Source of the DNA: an uncultured Sphingobacteriales bacterium
GTDB taxonomy: Bacteria > Bacteroidota > Bacteroidia > Chitinophagales > Chitinophagaceae
Length of the DNA stretch: 19,288 bases
NCBI GenBank assembly: GCA_946479435.1
Contig: CAMLFX010000063.1
Span: forward strand, 1-19,288
Reading direction: 5' to 3'
The position numbers and the translations under genes were made by a program. The notes below the pieces were generated by a model. That model had not been told where the DNA came from. It ran no database searches and saw nothing but the letters and a program-made list of their open reading frames with translations. The stretch's first letter is position 1. Each line of letters opens with the position of its first letter. Positions 1 through 7,316 of this stretch are shown here, in pieces.

Positions 1-43
1 AAGAACATACATTAATTGGGGTTCTATCAAAGAGGTAGAGAAT

Positions 44-199
44 TTACAATGCAATCCATATAATTCCCCAAACAGCAAAAAAGAAAAAACCTAGTAAAAC
101 CAAAATTTTATTCTGTTTTAGCGTCTTTTTAATAAATGCAATATAGAACACCCATCCAAGGAAAATTATGGCCATAATTGGTACTGCAAATATTCTCAT
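44..199 (-). CDS. Small two-helix membrane protein, hypothetical (51 aa)
   Basis: A complete short reading frame from ATG at 199 to TAA at 44. It encodes 51 residues: a short start (MRIFAVPIM), a hydrophobic segment at about residues 5-22, a basic turn (KKTLKQNK, about 24-31) and a second hydrophobic segment at about 32-51 rich in Leu/Phe/Trp. This is the pattern of a helical hairpin with a cytoplasmic positive loop. An in-frame TAA lies a few codons upstream of the ATG, so the gene cannot extend further. I do not recognise a family and infer no function beyond membrane location. It lies at the window edge, downstream in the same direction of the helix-turn-helix remnant and tRNA-Arg, with no obvious promoter or ribosome binding site. 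The non-random amphipathic layout argues for a real gene, but its size leaves chance possible. Confidence 0.5.
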   Translation of the reverse strand: MRIFAVPIMAIIFLGWVFYIAFIKKTLKQNKILVLLGFFFFAVWGIIWIAL

Positions 200-429
200 A
201 CAAAAATTGAATTAATTGCCATAAAGATATATGTTGTTTCGTCAAATAGAGTAGAAATATTGACTGACACAGTTTATGTAATCTTGTTATTAAGGCCAAA
301 CATGATGCATTGATGCAGCTGGACAGAATGTAGCTAACAGAAAAGTCCTAATCGGCCTGGACAGTTTGAAACTTATAGGTGTATACGTTCACAAACAATA
401 CACTGATAAATCCCATTCCATAGTAATAT

Positions 430-606
430 TTACACTTGTATATTCATATACACCTTACTTCCTATACCAGGATGGTATGAGGGTTGGTATCGAATATATC
501 CAAACTGTTGCAACTCTCTAATGCATTTATGATAGGTTACGAAGTTGTTGATATGGCCACGTTCCATAAGAATAGCCCGAAGCTTTGTTCCAACATAACA
601 ACATTT
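430..606 (-). pseudogene. 3' remnant of a small helix-turn-helix regulator of mobile-element type
   Basis: A minus-strand open frame runs from just after a stop at 609-607 to TAA at 432-430. Its only ATG is at 567 (45 codons from there). The product contains TYHKCIRELQQFGYI followed by PSYHPGIGSKVY. From memory, this closely resembles the C-terminal winged-helix part of small (~120-150 aa) transcriptional regulators common in Bacteroidota conjugative elements, where a TYHKC..EL..(F/Y)GYI...PS..P..GS motif is typical. Those proteins begin with an N-terminal helical half that is absent here: sequence upstream on the same strand has stops in this frame and no similar residues in other frames. 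I therefore call it a truncated gene. A real 45-residue mini-protein is less likely. It lies downstream of tRNA-Arg in the same orientation. Confidence 0.55.
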
Positions 607-665
607 TTAGTGTTTAAAGTTGGAAATACCTAAGCCTCAAATCAAGAGGTAAACCTCGTAAACAT

Positions 666-690
666 TTTGATTACCAATTAGTTAATCAAA
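666..690. repeat. 8-bp inverted repeat
   Basis: TTTGATTA at 666-673 and its exact complement TAATCAAA at 683-690 are separated by 9 bases. It is AT-rich and not followed by a T-run on either strand, so it is not a clear terminator. It could be a protein-binding dyad or chance in AT-rich DNA. Confidence 0.3.
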
Positions 691-782
691 TCAGCTCACG
701 TCTTTTTTTAAATTAATTGACTCCACGAATGACGCAAGTAAACTTTGTGCATGTTTGAAAATTTTGGTGATTTGACTATAAC

Positions 783-817
783 AAAAAAGCATGCAAATCG
801 AGGATTTACATGCTTTT
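783..817 (-). terminator. Rho-independent terminator of tRNA-Arg
   Basis: The stem pairs 785-793 with 809-817 (9 bp, containing GCATG/CATGC), has one C-A mismatch, then pairs 795-799 with 803-807 (5 bp), closing on a GAG loop. On the minus strand it is followed by a run of T (GCTTTTTTG). It begins 25 bases after the tRNA 3' end. Confidence 0.8.
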
Positions 818-841
818 AAAAAGTTTTGATAATGTTTTTTG

Positions 842-913
842 TGGCCTCGCCAAGAATCGAACTTGGATCTAAAGTTTAGGAAACTTCTATTCTATCCATT
901 GAACTACGAGGCC
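842..913 (-). tRNA. tRNA-Arg (anticodon CCU, reads AGG)
   Basis: A 72-base cloverleaf on the minus strand. The acceptor stem GGCCTCG/CGAGGCC pairs perfectly over 7 bp. The D-arm is GTTC...GAAT with GG in the loop. The anticodon stem is GAAGT/ACTTT with loop TTCCTAA, giving anticodon CCT. The variable region is 4 bases. The T-arm is CCAAG-TTCGATT-CTTGG, and the discriminator is A. The terminal CCA is not encoded (the next bases are CAA), as is usual in Bacteroidota. It has its own promoter (932-963) and terminator (783-817), so it can be expressed independently of gldD upstream. The low-complexity sequence downstream, with a mobile-element-type remnant, fits use of its 3' end as an integration target. 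Confidence 0.95.
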
Positions 914-931
914 ATTTCCTATGGAGAGGTG

Positions 932-963
932 CAAAAATAATGTTCTCATCGATACGCCCAAAA
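932..963 (-). promoter_or_regulatory. Consensus Bacteroidota promoter of tRNA-Arg
   Basis: On the minus strand TTTTG (963-959) is followed after exactly 19 bases by TATTTTTG (939-932). This matches the Bacteroidota primary-sigma consensus TTTG-N19-TAnnTTTG. The expected start of transcription is near 925, about 12 bases before the mature tRNA. The -33 element abuts the gldD stop codon (966-964). Confidence 0.8.
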
Positions 964-1554
964 CTATTTCCACCTTAATGTTTCCATGATGTGCTTCAGG
1001 TCGGCACTGAGGAACTGGTTTACGGGTTTCAGCGAATCGGCATTCGGGGATACATCGAAATACAAGGCGCCACGCAAATAGTGTTTTACCGAATCGGTAA
1101 GGTAAAACTGGTAGGCCGATGCTGCATTGCCTGTTACATTATATAAAATGCCATGTACATGCGCATCATCGTTATGAAATACTACATCTTCAATATTATC
1201 CGCCCTTTTAGTGTGAAACATGGTCATTTCGTAAGTATCCTCAATAACCTTGTTCAGGGTTTGATTAGCGCCAATTGCCTTATAACTGATATAGATACTG
1301 CCACCCAGCGATGGAATATCGATATTGATCCAATAGGGGTTTTCCGGCTTTTGCCCGAAAAAACTGGTGTCGCGCACTATGCGGCCATAGGTTGGGTACT
1401 CGAAACTATAAGGGAATGATGGATCGTTAAACGACTGATAACCACGCCGGGGCAAGGCTATTTCATAATACCCTCTGGGTTTGGGGGTATATGTTTCGGG
1501 GCGGCAGGCCACCAAACCTATTGTAAGGCAAAGCAGCAGCAAACAAAATCTCAT
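964..1554 (-). CDS. gldD: Gliding motility lipoprotein GldD
   Basis: GldD is a lipoprotein required for gliding and linked to the type IX secretion apparatus in Bacteroidota. The 196-residue product starts with a short hydrophobic signal peptide ending in a lipobox, LVAC, with lipidated Cys17. The mature part opens with YTPKPRGYYEIALP, followed by PYSFEYPTYG, both characteristic of GldD. Length is close to the usual ~190 residues. The start ATG (1554) puts the signal peptide directly at the N-terminus. In Flavobacterium gldD is found beside gldE; no gldE is visible here, and the gene stands alone, divergent from the DUF3467 gene and followed after 50 bases by tRNA-Arg. A TAGTTTTG element just before the ATG resembles a -7 box, but it is very close to the start and lacks a -33 partner. 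Whether the organism glides cannot be told from this gene. Confidence 0.9.
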   Translation of the reverse strand: MRFCLLLLCLTIGLVACRPETYTPKPRGYYEIALPRRGYQSFNDPSFPYSFEYPTYGRIVRDTSFFGQKPENPYWINIDIPSLGGSIYISYKAIGANQTLNKVIEDTYEMTMFHTKRADNIEDVVFHNDDAHVHGILYNVTGNAASAYQFYLTDSVKHYLRGALYFDVSPNADSLKPVNQFLSADLKHIMETLRWK

Positions 1555-1653
1555 ACACCCAAAACTATAACAATTTGCCTTTTTTAATACGAATACCTAA
1601 AAGAATAACGAGCATTTAGGGCTCAGAGTATCAGCCAACTGGCTTTCTTTTGT

Positions 1654-1661
1654 TAATTTTG
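1654..1661 (+). promoter_or_regulatory. Probable -7 element for the DUF3467-guaA operon
   Basis: TAATTTTG matches TAnnTTTG and lies 26 bases before the ATG at 1688. No good TTTG is found at the expected -33 distance, so this is a half-match only. Confidence 0.4.
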
Positions 1662-1687
1662 CTGCCTATTCCCAAAAAAAATACAAA

Positions 1688-2002
1688 ATGGCTGACCAAG
1701 TACCTCAGGAACAACAATTGAATATAGAATTGACAGAAGATATGGCAGATGGCACTTATGCTAACCTGGCTATCATCACCCACTCGTTTGCCGAGTTTGT
1801 GATAGACTTTGTAAATGTAATGCCCAATGCCCCGAAAGCTAAAGTGAAATCGCGCGTGATAATGACTCCCCAACATGCAAAAAGGCTAATGCGTGCACTT
1901 ATAGATAACGTAAAACGTTACGAAGCACAGCAAGGTGTAATTAAAGAACAAGAACAGGCTAATATGCCCATAAACTTTGGCGGCACTACCGGACAGGCTT
2001 AA
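1688..2002 (+). CDS. DUF3467 family protein
   Basis: A 104-residue acidic-to-neutral protein without signal peptide or membrane segment, so probably cytoplasmic. The core, about residues 13-83, carries the family signature: EDMADGTYANLAIITHS, then EFVIDF, PNAPKAKVKSRVIMTPQHA and a C-terminal helix with DNVKRYE. The last ~20 residues (Gln/Gly-rich) look disordered. The function of DUF3467 proteins is not established. From memory the gene often follows rpoC in Bacteroidota; here it is about 10 kb from rpoC and instead heads an operon with guaA, whose ATG lies 20 bases after this stop. The leader is A-rich (AAAAAAAATACAAA) rather than Shine-Dalgarno-like, normal for this phylum. Confidence 0.88.
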   Translation: MADQVPQEQQLNIELTEDMADGTYANLAIITHSFAEFVIDFVNVMPNAPKAKVKSRVIMTPQHAKRLMRALIDNVKRYEAQQGVIKEQEQANMPINFGGTTGQA

Positions 2003-2022
2003 GACATTTATAACACAACCGT

Positions 2023-3561
2023 ATGAACGATAAGATACTTATTCTTGATTTTGGTTCCCAGTTCACGCAGCTGATAGCACGTAACATCAGGGAGCTTAAT
2101 ATTTATTGCGAGATACAACCTTGCACCAAACCAGTACAATACGATCCTTCATTGAAAGGCATCATATTATCGGGCAGCCCGTTTTCGGTTAACGATGAGA
2201 ACGCACCTAAGCCAGATGTACAAGCAATGGCCAACCAGGTACCTGTATTGGCTGTTTGCTATGGTGCACAGCTAATAGCACATTTGTATGGTGGTGAGGT
2301 TGGTAAATCGTCGCACAGGGAATATGGCCGGGCACATCTAAAAAATATTAGTGACGATCCTTTTTTTACAACCATTAATGATGGTTCGCAGGTATGGATG
2401 AGCCATAGTGATACAATTAAGAAACTACCTGAAGGGTTTACGCTAATAGCAGAAACAGAAAGCATACCTGTTGCAGCTTATAAAGCTTCTGACAGTTTTG
2501 CTAAGAACCCTGTTTATGCCATACAGTTTCATCCTGAAGTAACACATACTACAGATGGCCGCCAGGTGCTGAAGAATTTTGTAACGGATGTATGCGGTGC
2601 TAAACAAGACTGGACGCCGGCATCGTTCATACACGAAACTGTGGAGCGCATACAGAACGAAGTAGGCGATAGTAAAGTGATCATGGCATTAAGCGGTGGC
2701 GTTGACTCTACCGTTGCAGCTACACTGATACACAAGGCTATTGGCGAAAGGTTGTATTGCATATTTGTTGATAATGGCCTGCTACGTAAAAATGAGTTTG
2801 AGCAAGTGATGGAAGGCTACAAACATCTTGGCCTGAATGTAAAAGGTGTTGACGCCAAACAAAAATTCTATACCGGACTTGCAGGCGTTAGCGACCCTGA
2901 ACAAAAAAGGAAAATAATAGGCAGCCTGTTTATCGATGTATTTTTCGAAGAATCGCAGGCATATAAAGATGCCAAATTCCTGGGGCAAGGCACTATATAC
3001 CCCGATGTTATTGAATCAATATCAGTACATGGCCCGTCAGTCACTATCAAATCGCACCACAATGTGGGTGGCTTGCCGGCTAAAATGCACATGTCTTTAG
3101 TGGAGCCATTGCGGTACCTGTTTAAAGACGAAGTACGTAAAATAGGCAAAGAGCTGGGCATCGATAATATATTCCTTGCGCGGCATCCATTCCCCGGCCC
3201 CGGCCTTGGCATACGCATATTAGGCGCAGTATCGGAAGAGAAGGTACACATGCTGCAGGAGGCTGATGCTATCTATACGCAACACCTTAAAGATTCAGGC
3301 CTGTACAACGATGTATGGCAGGCAGGCACAATATTACTACCTGTACAAAGCGTAGGGGTAATGGGCGATGAACGTACATACGAATACACAGTAGCGTTAA
3401 GAGCGGTTACATCGGTTGATGGCATGACGGCTGACTGGGCACATTTACCACATAGTTTCCTGGGTAAAGTATCCAGCGATATCATCAACTATGTAAAAGG
3501 TATTAACAGGGTTGTGTACGATATTAGTTCGAAGCCACCTGCAACTATTGAATGGGAATAA
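2023..3561 (+). CDS. guaA: GMP synthase (glutamine-hydrolysing)
   Basis: This cytoplasmic enzyme makes GMP from XMP, ATP and glutamine, the last step of guanine nucleotide synthesis. The 512-residue length matches the family (E. coli about 525). Residues about 4-190 are a class I glutamine amidotransferase with nucleophile Cys79 in AVCYGAQ and the His170/Glu172 pair in QFHPEVTHT. From about 205 comes the ATP pyrophosphatase domain with P-loop SGGVDS at 224-229. The C-terminal dimerisation/XMP-binding domain contains GLGIRILG and ends in the usual KPPATIEWE. All catalytic residues are present. It is the middle gene of a plus-strand operon, 20 bases after the DUF3467 gene and 18 bases before the periplasmic-binding-fold gene. 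I see no purine riboswitch in the leader. Confidence 0.97.
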   Translation: MNDKILILDFGSQFTQLIARNIRELNIYCEIQPCTKPVQYDPSLKGIILSGSPFSVNDENAPKPDVQAMANQVPVLAVCYGAQLIAHLYGGEVGKSSHREYGRAHLKNISDDPFFTTINDGSQVWMSHSDTIKKLPEGFTLIAETESIPVAAYKASDSFAKNPVYAIQFHPEVTHTTDGRQVLKNFVTDVCGAKQDWTPASFIHETVERIQNEVGDSKVIMALSGGVDSTVAATLIHKAIGERLYCIFVDNGLLRKNEFEQVMEGYKHLGLNVKGVDAKQKFYTGLAGVSDPEQKRKIIGSLFIDVFFEESQAYKDAKFLGQGTIYPDVIESISVHGPSVTIKSHHNVGGLPAKMHMSLVEPLRYLFKDEVRKIGKELGIDNIFLARHPFPGPGLGIRILGAVSEEKVHMLQEADAIYTQHLKDSGLYNDVWQAGTILLPVQSVGVMGDERTYEYTVALRAVTSVDGMTADWAHLPHSFLGKVSSDIINYVKGINRVVYDISSKPPATIEWE

Positions 3562-3579
3562 TTTACAGGCAAAAACATC

Positions 3580-4878
3580 ATGAAAAAGAGTTTATTACTT
3601 CTTTGCATTTTTACAGTATTGTTGTTATTACCGGCTAAGCAAGCTGAAGCACAGTTCTGGAAAAAACTATTTAAAAAAGAAGAGCCCAGGCATAAACCTC
3701 CTGTAAGAAAGCCACCTGTAAAGGAAAAACCAACAGCAGTAAAACCGCCTAAGAAAAAAGATAACGATATAGAGCTTGCCGAGTCGGAAAAAAAATCTCG
3801 TTACCGGATAGATATACTGGTACCCTTATACCTAAGCGAACTGGTAAAAGATGGCAAACCTGTGTACAAAGGCAAAATACCTGAAAAGGCAAGTTCGGGG
3901 CTGGATTTCTATGACGGCATAAAACTCGCCGCTGATAGCCTTAATACTTTAGGTTATAGTATAGATGTGTATGTGCACGATATAATGGACCCTGAGCAAA
4001 CGGTGGAAAAATTGGCAAAAAATAAAACGCTGGATTCAAGCGACCTTATCATTGGCGCGGTACAATCGCAACAGATACCTGTAGTGGCCGATATAGCCCG
4101 CAGGAAAAAGATCAATTTCATTTCTACCATATCCCCATCAGATGGCGGGGTAAATAAGAACCCATATTTCACACTATTACAGCCATCGCTACAAAGCCAT
4201 TGCGAATGGATAATGAATGAGATAAAAAGAAAGTACCATAAAACAGGACCCATTATATTTTACCGTACAGGTAACACTAATGATGAGAACGCATATAAAT
4301 ACCTTACCAATAACAAGGATAAAAAGTGGGACAAGCTTTCCTGCAATACTATACCTACGCAACAACAATTAGCTTCTTTTTTCGACAGTACGAAAACCAA
4401 TGTTATTGTGATGTCTATTATTGACTATAGCTATAGCGAAAAAATATTGCAAGAATTATACACTTACTTCCCTACATACAATTTTGAGGTTTATGGCATG
4501 CCGTCGTGGCGCTCAATGCCATCGTTACGTAAACCGGATGCTTACCCTAATGTAGCAGTATATATTACAGTTCCATTTTATTACGACCCCTCAACACCTA
4601 ACGGACAAAAGCTGGCTAATAAATACAAAGCCCTGGCCGGCAGCAACCGCCCCGGTGAATTTGTTTACAGGGGGTATGAAACTATGTTCTGGTATTCGTA
4701 CCTGCTGAAAAAATACGGTACCATTTTCAATGAGCAAGTGAATGATAATGGCTTCTCTCCATTTACAAGATTTGAAGTAAAACCTCAGTGGGATGATAAT
4801 GAGGAACTATTGTACAATGAGAATAAACACATCTATCTGTATCGCTATCAAAGCAGCTCTTACTCAGTAGTTCAATAG
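3580..4878 (+). CDS. Secreted periplasmic-binding-protein-fold (type 1) protein
   Basis: A 432-residue exported protein. It has a clear signal peptide (MKKSLLLLCIF..., probable cleavage after AEA at 24). A strongly basic, proline-rich segment follows at about 27-60 (repeated KPP, then KKK). From about residue 75 to the end it resembles the type 1 periplasmic-binding fold of amino-acid ABC substrate-binding proteins: RIDILVPLYL at strand 1, SGLDFYDGIKLAADSLN, then LIIGAVQSQQIPVVADIA and INFISTISPSDG. In Bacteroidota such domains are often fused to LysM peptidoglycan-binding repeats; none is present here, and no ABC permease or ATPase gene is nearby. A sensory or cell-wall-related role is as possible as transport. 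It is the last gene of the guaA operon (18-base gap) and is followed by a strong hairpin terminator. Ligand unknown. Confidence 0.75.
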   Translation: MKKSLLLLCIFTVLLLLPAKQAEAQFWKKLFKKEEPRHKPPVRKPPVKEKPTAVKPPKKKDNDIELAESEKKSRYRIDILVPLYLSELVKDGKPVYKGKIPEKASSGLDFYDGIKLAADSLNTLGYSIDVYVHDIMDPEQTVEKLAKNKTLDSSDLIIGAVQSQQIPVVADIARRKKINFISTISPSDGGVNKNPYFTLLQPSLQSHCEWIMNEIKRKYHKTGPIIFYRTGNTNDENAYKYLTNNKDKKWDKLSCNTIPTQQQLASFFDSTKTNVIVMSIIDYSYSEKILQELYTYFPTYNFEVYGMPSWRSMPSLRKPDAYPNVAVYITVPFYYDPSTPNGQKLANKYKALAGSNRPGEFVYRGYETMFWYSYLLKKYGTIFNEQVNDNGFSPFTRFEVKPQWDDNEELLYNENKHIYLYRYQSSSYSVVQ

Positions 4879-4888
4879 AAATATTTTA

Positions 4889-4930
4889 ATAAGAAAAAGC
4901 GTGGGATATGTATCCCACGCTTTTTCTTAT
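4889..4930. terminator. Bidirectional terminator, 20-bp perfect hairpin
   Basis: Positions 4889-4908 pair without mismatch with 4911-4930, with core GCGTGGGATA/TATCCCACGC flanked by A-runs on one side and T-runs on the other. It follows the stop at 4878 on the plus strand and the stop at 4943 on the minus strand, so it can terminate both convergent genes. Confidence 0.88.
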
Positions 4931-4942
4931 GTACACAAGTTA

Positions 4943-7201
4943 TTATTTGGTCTTACTAAATCTTGCTGTATGAGTTACGCCATCGTAATAAACAGAACAT
5001 AAATACATGCCGGCAGGTAGTGCACTAATATCTACCCTCCAGGCATTATCGCGATACTGCATGTAAATATTGCTGAGCAATTGGCCCATACTGCTGTATA
5101 TTCTTACTACAGATTTAGATGGGATTACCTTACTATTTAGCCCTACATTAAGTATATCCATTGCGGGATTAGGATATAAGCTTAGCTCATTTTGTTGTTT
5201 TACTATATCATCAACACTTACATCCCATACTTGTTCGTATAGGTTAATACCACCCAGGTCGTTACCTATGAATAGTTCATATTTCTTATCTCCATTCATA
5301 TCAGCAAACACAGGTGCCGCATTTAGGCCTTGCGTTTTAATGTTTGAATAGAATGTATCAAGCAGTGTATATGTTTTATCGGGGTCTCCACTATCTATTC
5401 CTTCCCAACGTTGTACAGTACCATCTTTAGCACCTATCATAAGGTACTCTTTCCCCGTATTATCTATCTTCCCAATAAAGGGTGCGCTAAACCCTTCCTG
5501 CTGGTAGGGCCCTACTTTTAGTTTACCTAACGAATCGGCTTTTTTCAGCAGTTTCATTTGCCCGGGGGCAGTAGCCATATTTTGGTAGTAATATAAATAA
5601 CCAATAGTTGTACCGCATATAAGATCTTTCACACCATCTTTATTTACATCGTAAATTATTGGTGTAGCGAAATTGTTAGCGCGTATTATTTTACTGTTTT
5701 GGTCAGTCAGCTCCCTTTGCCAAAGTCTCCAGTCTGGTTGTAATGTGCCGTTTGCAGCATAGTTTTTAAAGTATGCGATATTTCCACCTTTGCGGCCAAT
5801 AAAAAGCTCGTCCAGCCCATCATTATCCAGATCGCCAATAGCCAATGCTGCGCCATCGAGCCCCATTGTTTCCAGGTCAAGGAAATTATCATCAACAAGC
5901 GTAAATACGGGGTCTAAAGCTGTACCTGTATTTTGGTAATATGCAATACGCGATAATAACGAACCGCTTATAGGATTGTATCTGCCTAATGTACCAACCA
6001 ACAGATCCTGCAATCCATCTTTATTGTAATCATATATAACCGGGTAGCTGTATGCGCCAAGATCAACCATAGTTTCCATAAGGAATGAATCGCTATGATA
6101 CACATAGTTGGGCGCTGAAGATGTACCCTGGTTGTTGTATAAAGCAATGCACCTGTAGTTTTCAGTTCCTGCCTGTTTAGGCGAGATCATAATATCCTTA
6201 TCCCCATCCTGGTCTATATCCAGCCAGAACGCCGAAGGAAATCTAGGCATATACAATTGTTTCCCATTCTTCTGCCAGAGGGTGTCCTGAGCCACGATAG
6301 AGTCTATGGGGTATTGGTAATCAGCCTTACCATTAATTAGTAATTGAATATCTGAGTACTCGCTATTGCCATCTAAAAAGTCTAAGTCGCCATCGCCATC
6401 TATGTCTAACAGGCACATCGCATTATTACCATGGTTAGTTCTGTTGCCCGCATCTTCACGGAAAGGAGGGCAATAAGTTGTGCCTAATATATGGGTTCTT
6501 GGATAATCCTGTATTATTTTACCCCAACAGGCACTACCAGGACGCAAGCGAAAACTATCGCAAGGCAGGCCATCTTCCTTGGTTACATTTTGCCAGCTGG
6601 TAATATAGTTCCCATTTATAGAATACGTCACTACATCAAGGTCGCCATCGGCATCTATATCTTCAATTGAAGGAATATCAGTTGGGCGAATATTTACGTT
6701 GGAACTGTTTGGTTGCCCCTGCCTGAAAAAACGTATTTCTCGCGGCGATTTAAACGTTAAAATATGGCTGGCGTCGTAAAAGCCATCACATATCACCAAC
6801 CCTTGTGTACCATCGCCGAAATGAAACAGATCCGGAACATTATCGCAGTTGTAATCAATCAGCTTTATATAATTATTAACCTTAGGAAATTTGTATTCAT
6901 ATTCAGGTGTATACTTGTAAACGGGTGCACCAACCGTACCTGTATTAACATATACCTTTACCCCCTTACCTTGCTCAAAGGTCATCAGATCATTTTTCCC
7001 GTCTTTGTCCATATCTGCAATAGCAAACTGAGGCGAGTTTTGTCCCCCGGCCCAGGCATTTACCTTTTCACTGCCGTATGCAATAACTTTAAATTTCGAT
7101 AGGTAAATTGTTTTAGTTTGATAAATATCTGGTTGTGCGTAGCTGTGAATGCTTAATACCAGAAAAAGAAAGAAGGCTAGGGTAACAGGATATTTTTTCA
7201 T
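4943..7201 (-). CDS. Secreted FG-GAP/VCBS repeat protein with T9SS type A sorting domain (paralogue 1)
   Basis: A 752-residue exported protein. It has a signal peptide with probable cleavage after SYA (22). About nine calcium-binding FG-GAP/VCBS-like DxDxDG repeats follow, at about residues 62-74, 116-127, 181-192, 266-277, 328-338, 390-402, 457-470, 518-530 and 633-646, for example DIDADGDLD, DIDGDGDLD and DLDNDGLDE. This arrangement suggests an integrin-alpha-like beta-propeller. Cysteines occur at conserved places in both paralogues (YNCDN, LPCD, CPPF, AMCL). The C-terminus, about 675-752, starts with LYPNP and ends in HTARFSKTK, a T9SS type A sorting domain, so the protein should be exported through the type IX system to the surface or medium. 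It has no visible catalytic domain; adhesion or carbohydrate binding are guesses. A paralogue lies directly upstream. Confidence 0.9.
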   Translation of the reverse strand: MKKYPVTLAFFLFLVLSIHSYAQPDIYQTKTIYLSKFKVIAYGSEKVNAWAGGQNSPQFAIADMDKDGKNDLMTFEQGKGVKVYVNTGTVGAPVYKYTPEYEYKFPKVNNYIKLIDYNCDNVPDLFHFGDGTQGLVICDGFYDASHILTFKSPREIRFFRQGQPNSSNVNIRPTDIPSIEDIDADGDLDVVTYSINGNYITSWQNVTKEDGLPCDSFRLRPGSACWGKIIQDYPRTHILGTTYCPPFREDAGNRTNHGNNAMCLLDIDGDGDLDFLDGNSEYSDIQLLINGKADYQYPIDSIVAQDTLWQKNGKQLYMPRFPSAFWLDIDQDGDKDIMISPKQAGTENYRCIALYNNQGTSSAPNYVYHSDSFLMETMVDLGAYSYPVIYDYNKDGLQDLLVGTLGRYNPISGSLLSRIAYYQNTGTALDPVFTLVDDNFLDLETMGLDGAALAIGDLDNDGLDELFIGRKGGNIAYFKNYAANGTLQPDWRLWQRELTDQNSKIIRANNFATPIIYDVNKDGVKDLICGTTIGYLYYYQNMATAPGQMKLLKKADSLGKLKVGPYQQEGFSAPFIGKIDNTGKEYLMIGAKDGTVQRWEGIDSGDPDKTYTLLDTFYSNIKTQGLNAAPVFADMNGDKKYELFIGNDLGGINLYEQVWDVSVDDIVKQQNELSLYPNPAMDILNVGLNSKVIPSKSVVRIYSSMGQLLSNIYMQYRDNAWRVDISALPAGMYLCSVYYDGVTHTARFSKTK

Positions 7202-7210
7202 AACACTAAT

Positions 7211-7242
7211 TTAAAATATATCAATAGCATTTTTACCAAAAA
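7211..7242 (-). promoter_or_regulatory. Promoter of paralogue 1
   Basis: On the minus strand TTTTTG (7242-7237), 18 bases, then TATTTTAA (7218-7211). The following ATTAGTGTT leads straight into the ATG at 7201. The same elements and spacing occur before paralogue 2 (9591-9621), which supports function. The -7 box is only 9 bases from the ATG, so the leader should be very short. Confidence 0.6.
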
Positions 7243-7271
7243 GCAATTAATATCTGATTAAGAATTAAAAC

Positions 7272-7298
7272 AAAAAAGCGTGGAATAATCCACGCTTT
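7272..7298 (-). terminator. Rho-independent terminator of paralogue 2
   Basis: AAAGCGTGGA (7275-7284) pairs fully with TCCACGCTTT (7289-7298) around the loop ATAA. On the minus strand the stem is followed by T-rich sequence (CTTTTTTG). It lies 18 bases after the stop codon at 7317. Its core GCGTGG/CCACGC is shared with the terminator at 4889-4930 that ends paralogue 1. Confidence 0.82.
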
Positions 7299-7316
7299 AA
7301 TATGCTGTCTAAAAAA

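Larger units (their letters stand above)
200..784. other. AT-rich, largely gene-free stretch downstream of tRNA-Arg
   Basis: About 585 bases with no full-length gene. It contains the helix-turn-helix remnant described separately (430-606). It also contains a startless open frame on the minus strand from about 777 to 691, reading SQITKIFKHAQSLLASF and ending KKDVS-stop, which could be another gene end. The 8-base direct repeat CTGGACAG occurs at 319-326 and 357-364. Overlapping small inverted repeats (CCTC/GAGG/CCTC) lie around 635-657. Base composition is more AT-rich than the neighbouring core genes. I read it as decayed sequence, possibly left by a tRNA-targeted mobile element. No integrase, recognisable att repeat or insertion sequence end is visible. 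Confidence 0.5.

Noticed and set aside
319..364. Direct repeat CTGGACAG as a possible CRISPR or att repeat
   Set aside because: Only two 8-base copies, no regular spacing or further units, and no match to the tRNA 3' end.
691..777. Startless minus-strand frame ending KKDVS as a gene
   Set aside because: No start codon and under 30 codons before the tRNA terminator. It is kept only as a possible gene-end remnant in the description of the stretch.
1153..1419. An 88-codon plus-strand frame antisense to gldD
   Set aside because: It is a shadow of gldD. No recognisable motif, and the gldD frame is clearly the coding one.
1555..1562. TAGTTTTG before gldD as its promoter
   Set aside because: It ends about five bases from the ATG and has no -33 partner at the right spacing, so the call is not safe.
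2868..3251. A 127-codon minus-strand frame inside guaA
   Set aside because: guaA is complete with all motifs in the plus frame; the antisense product has no domain character.
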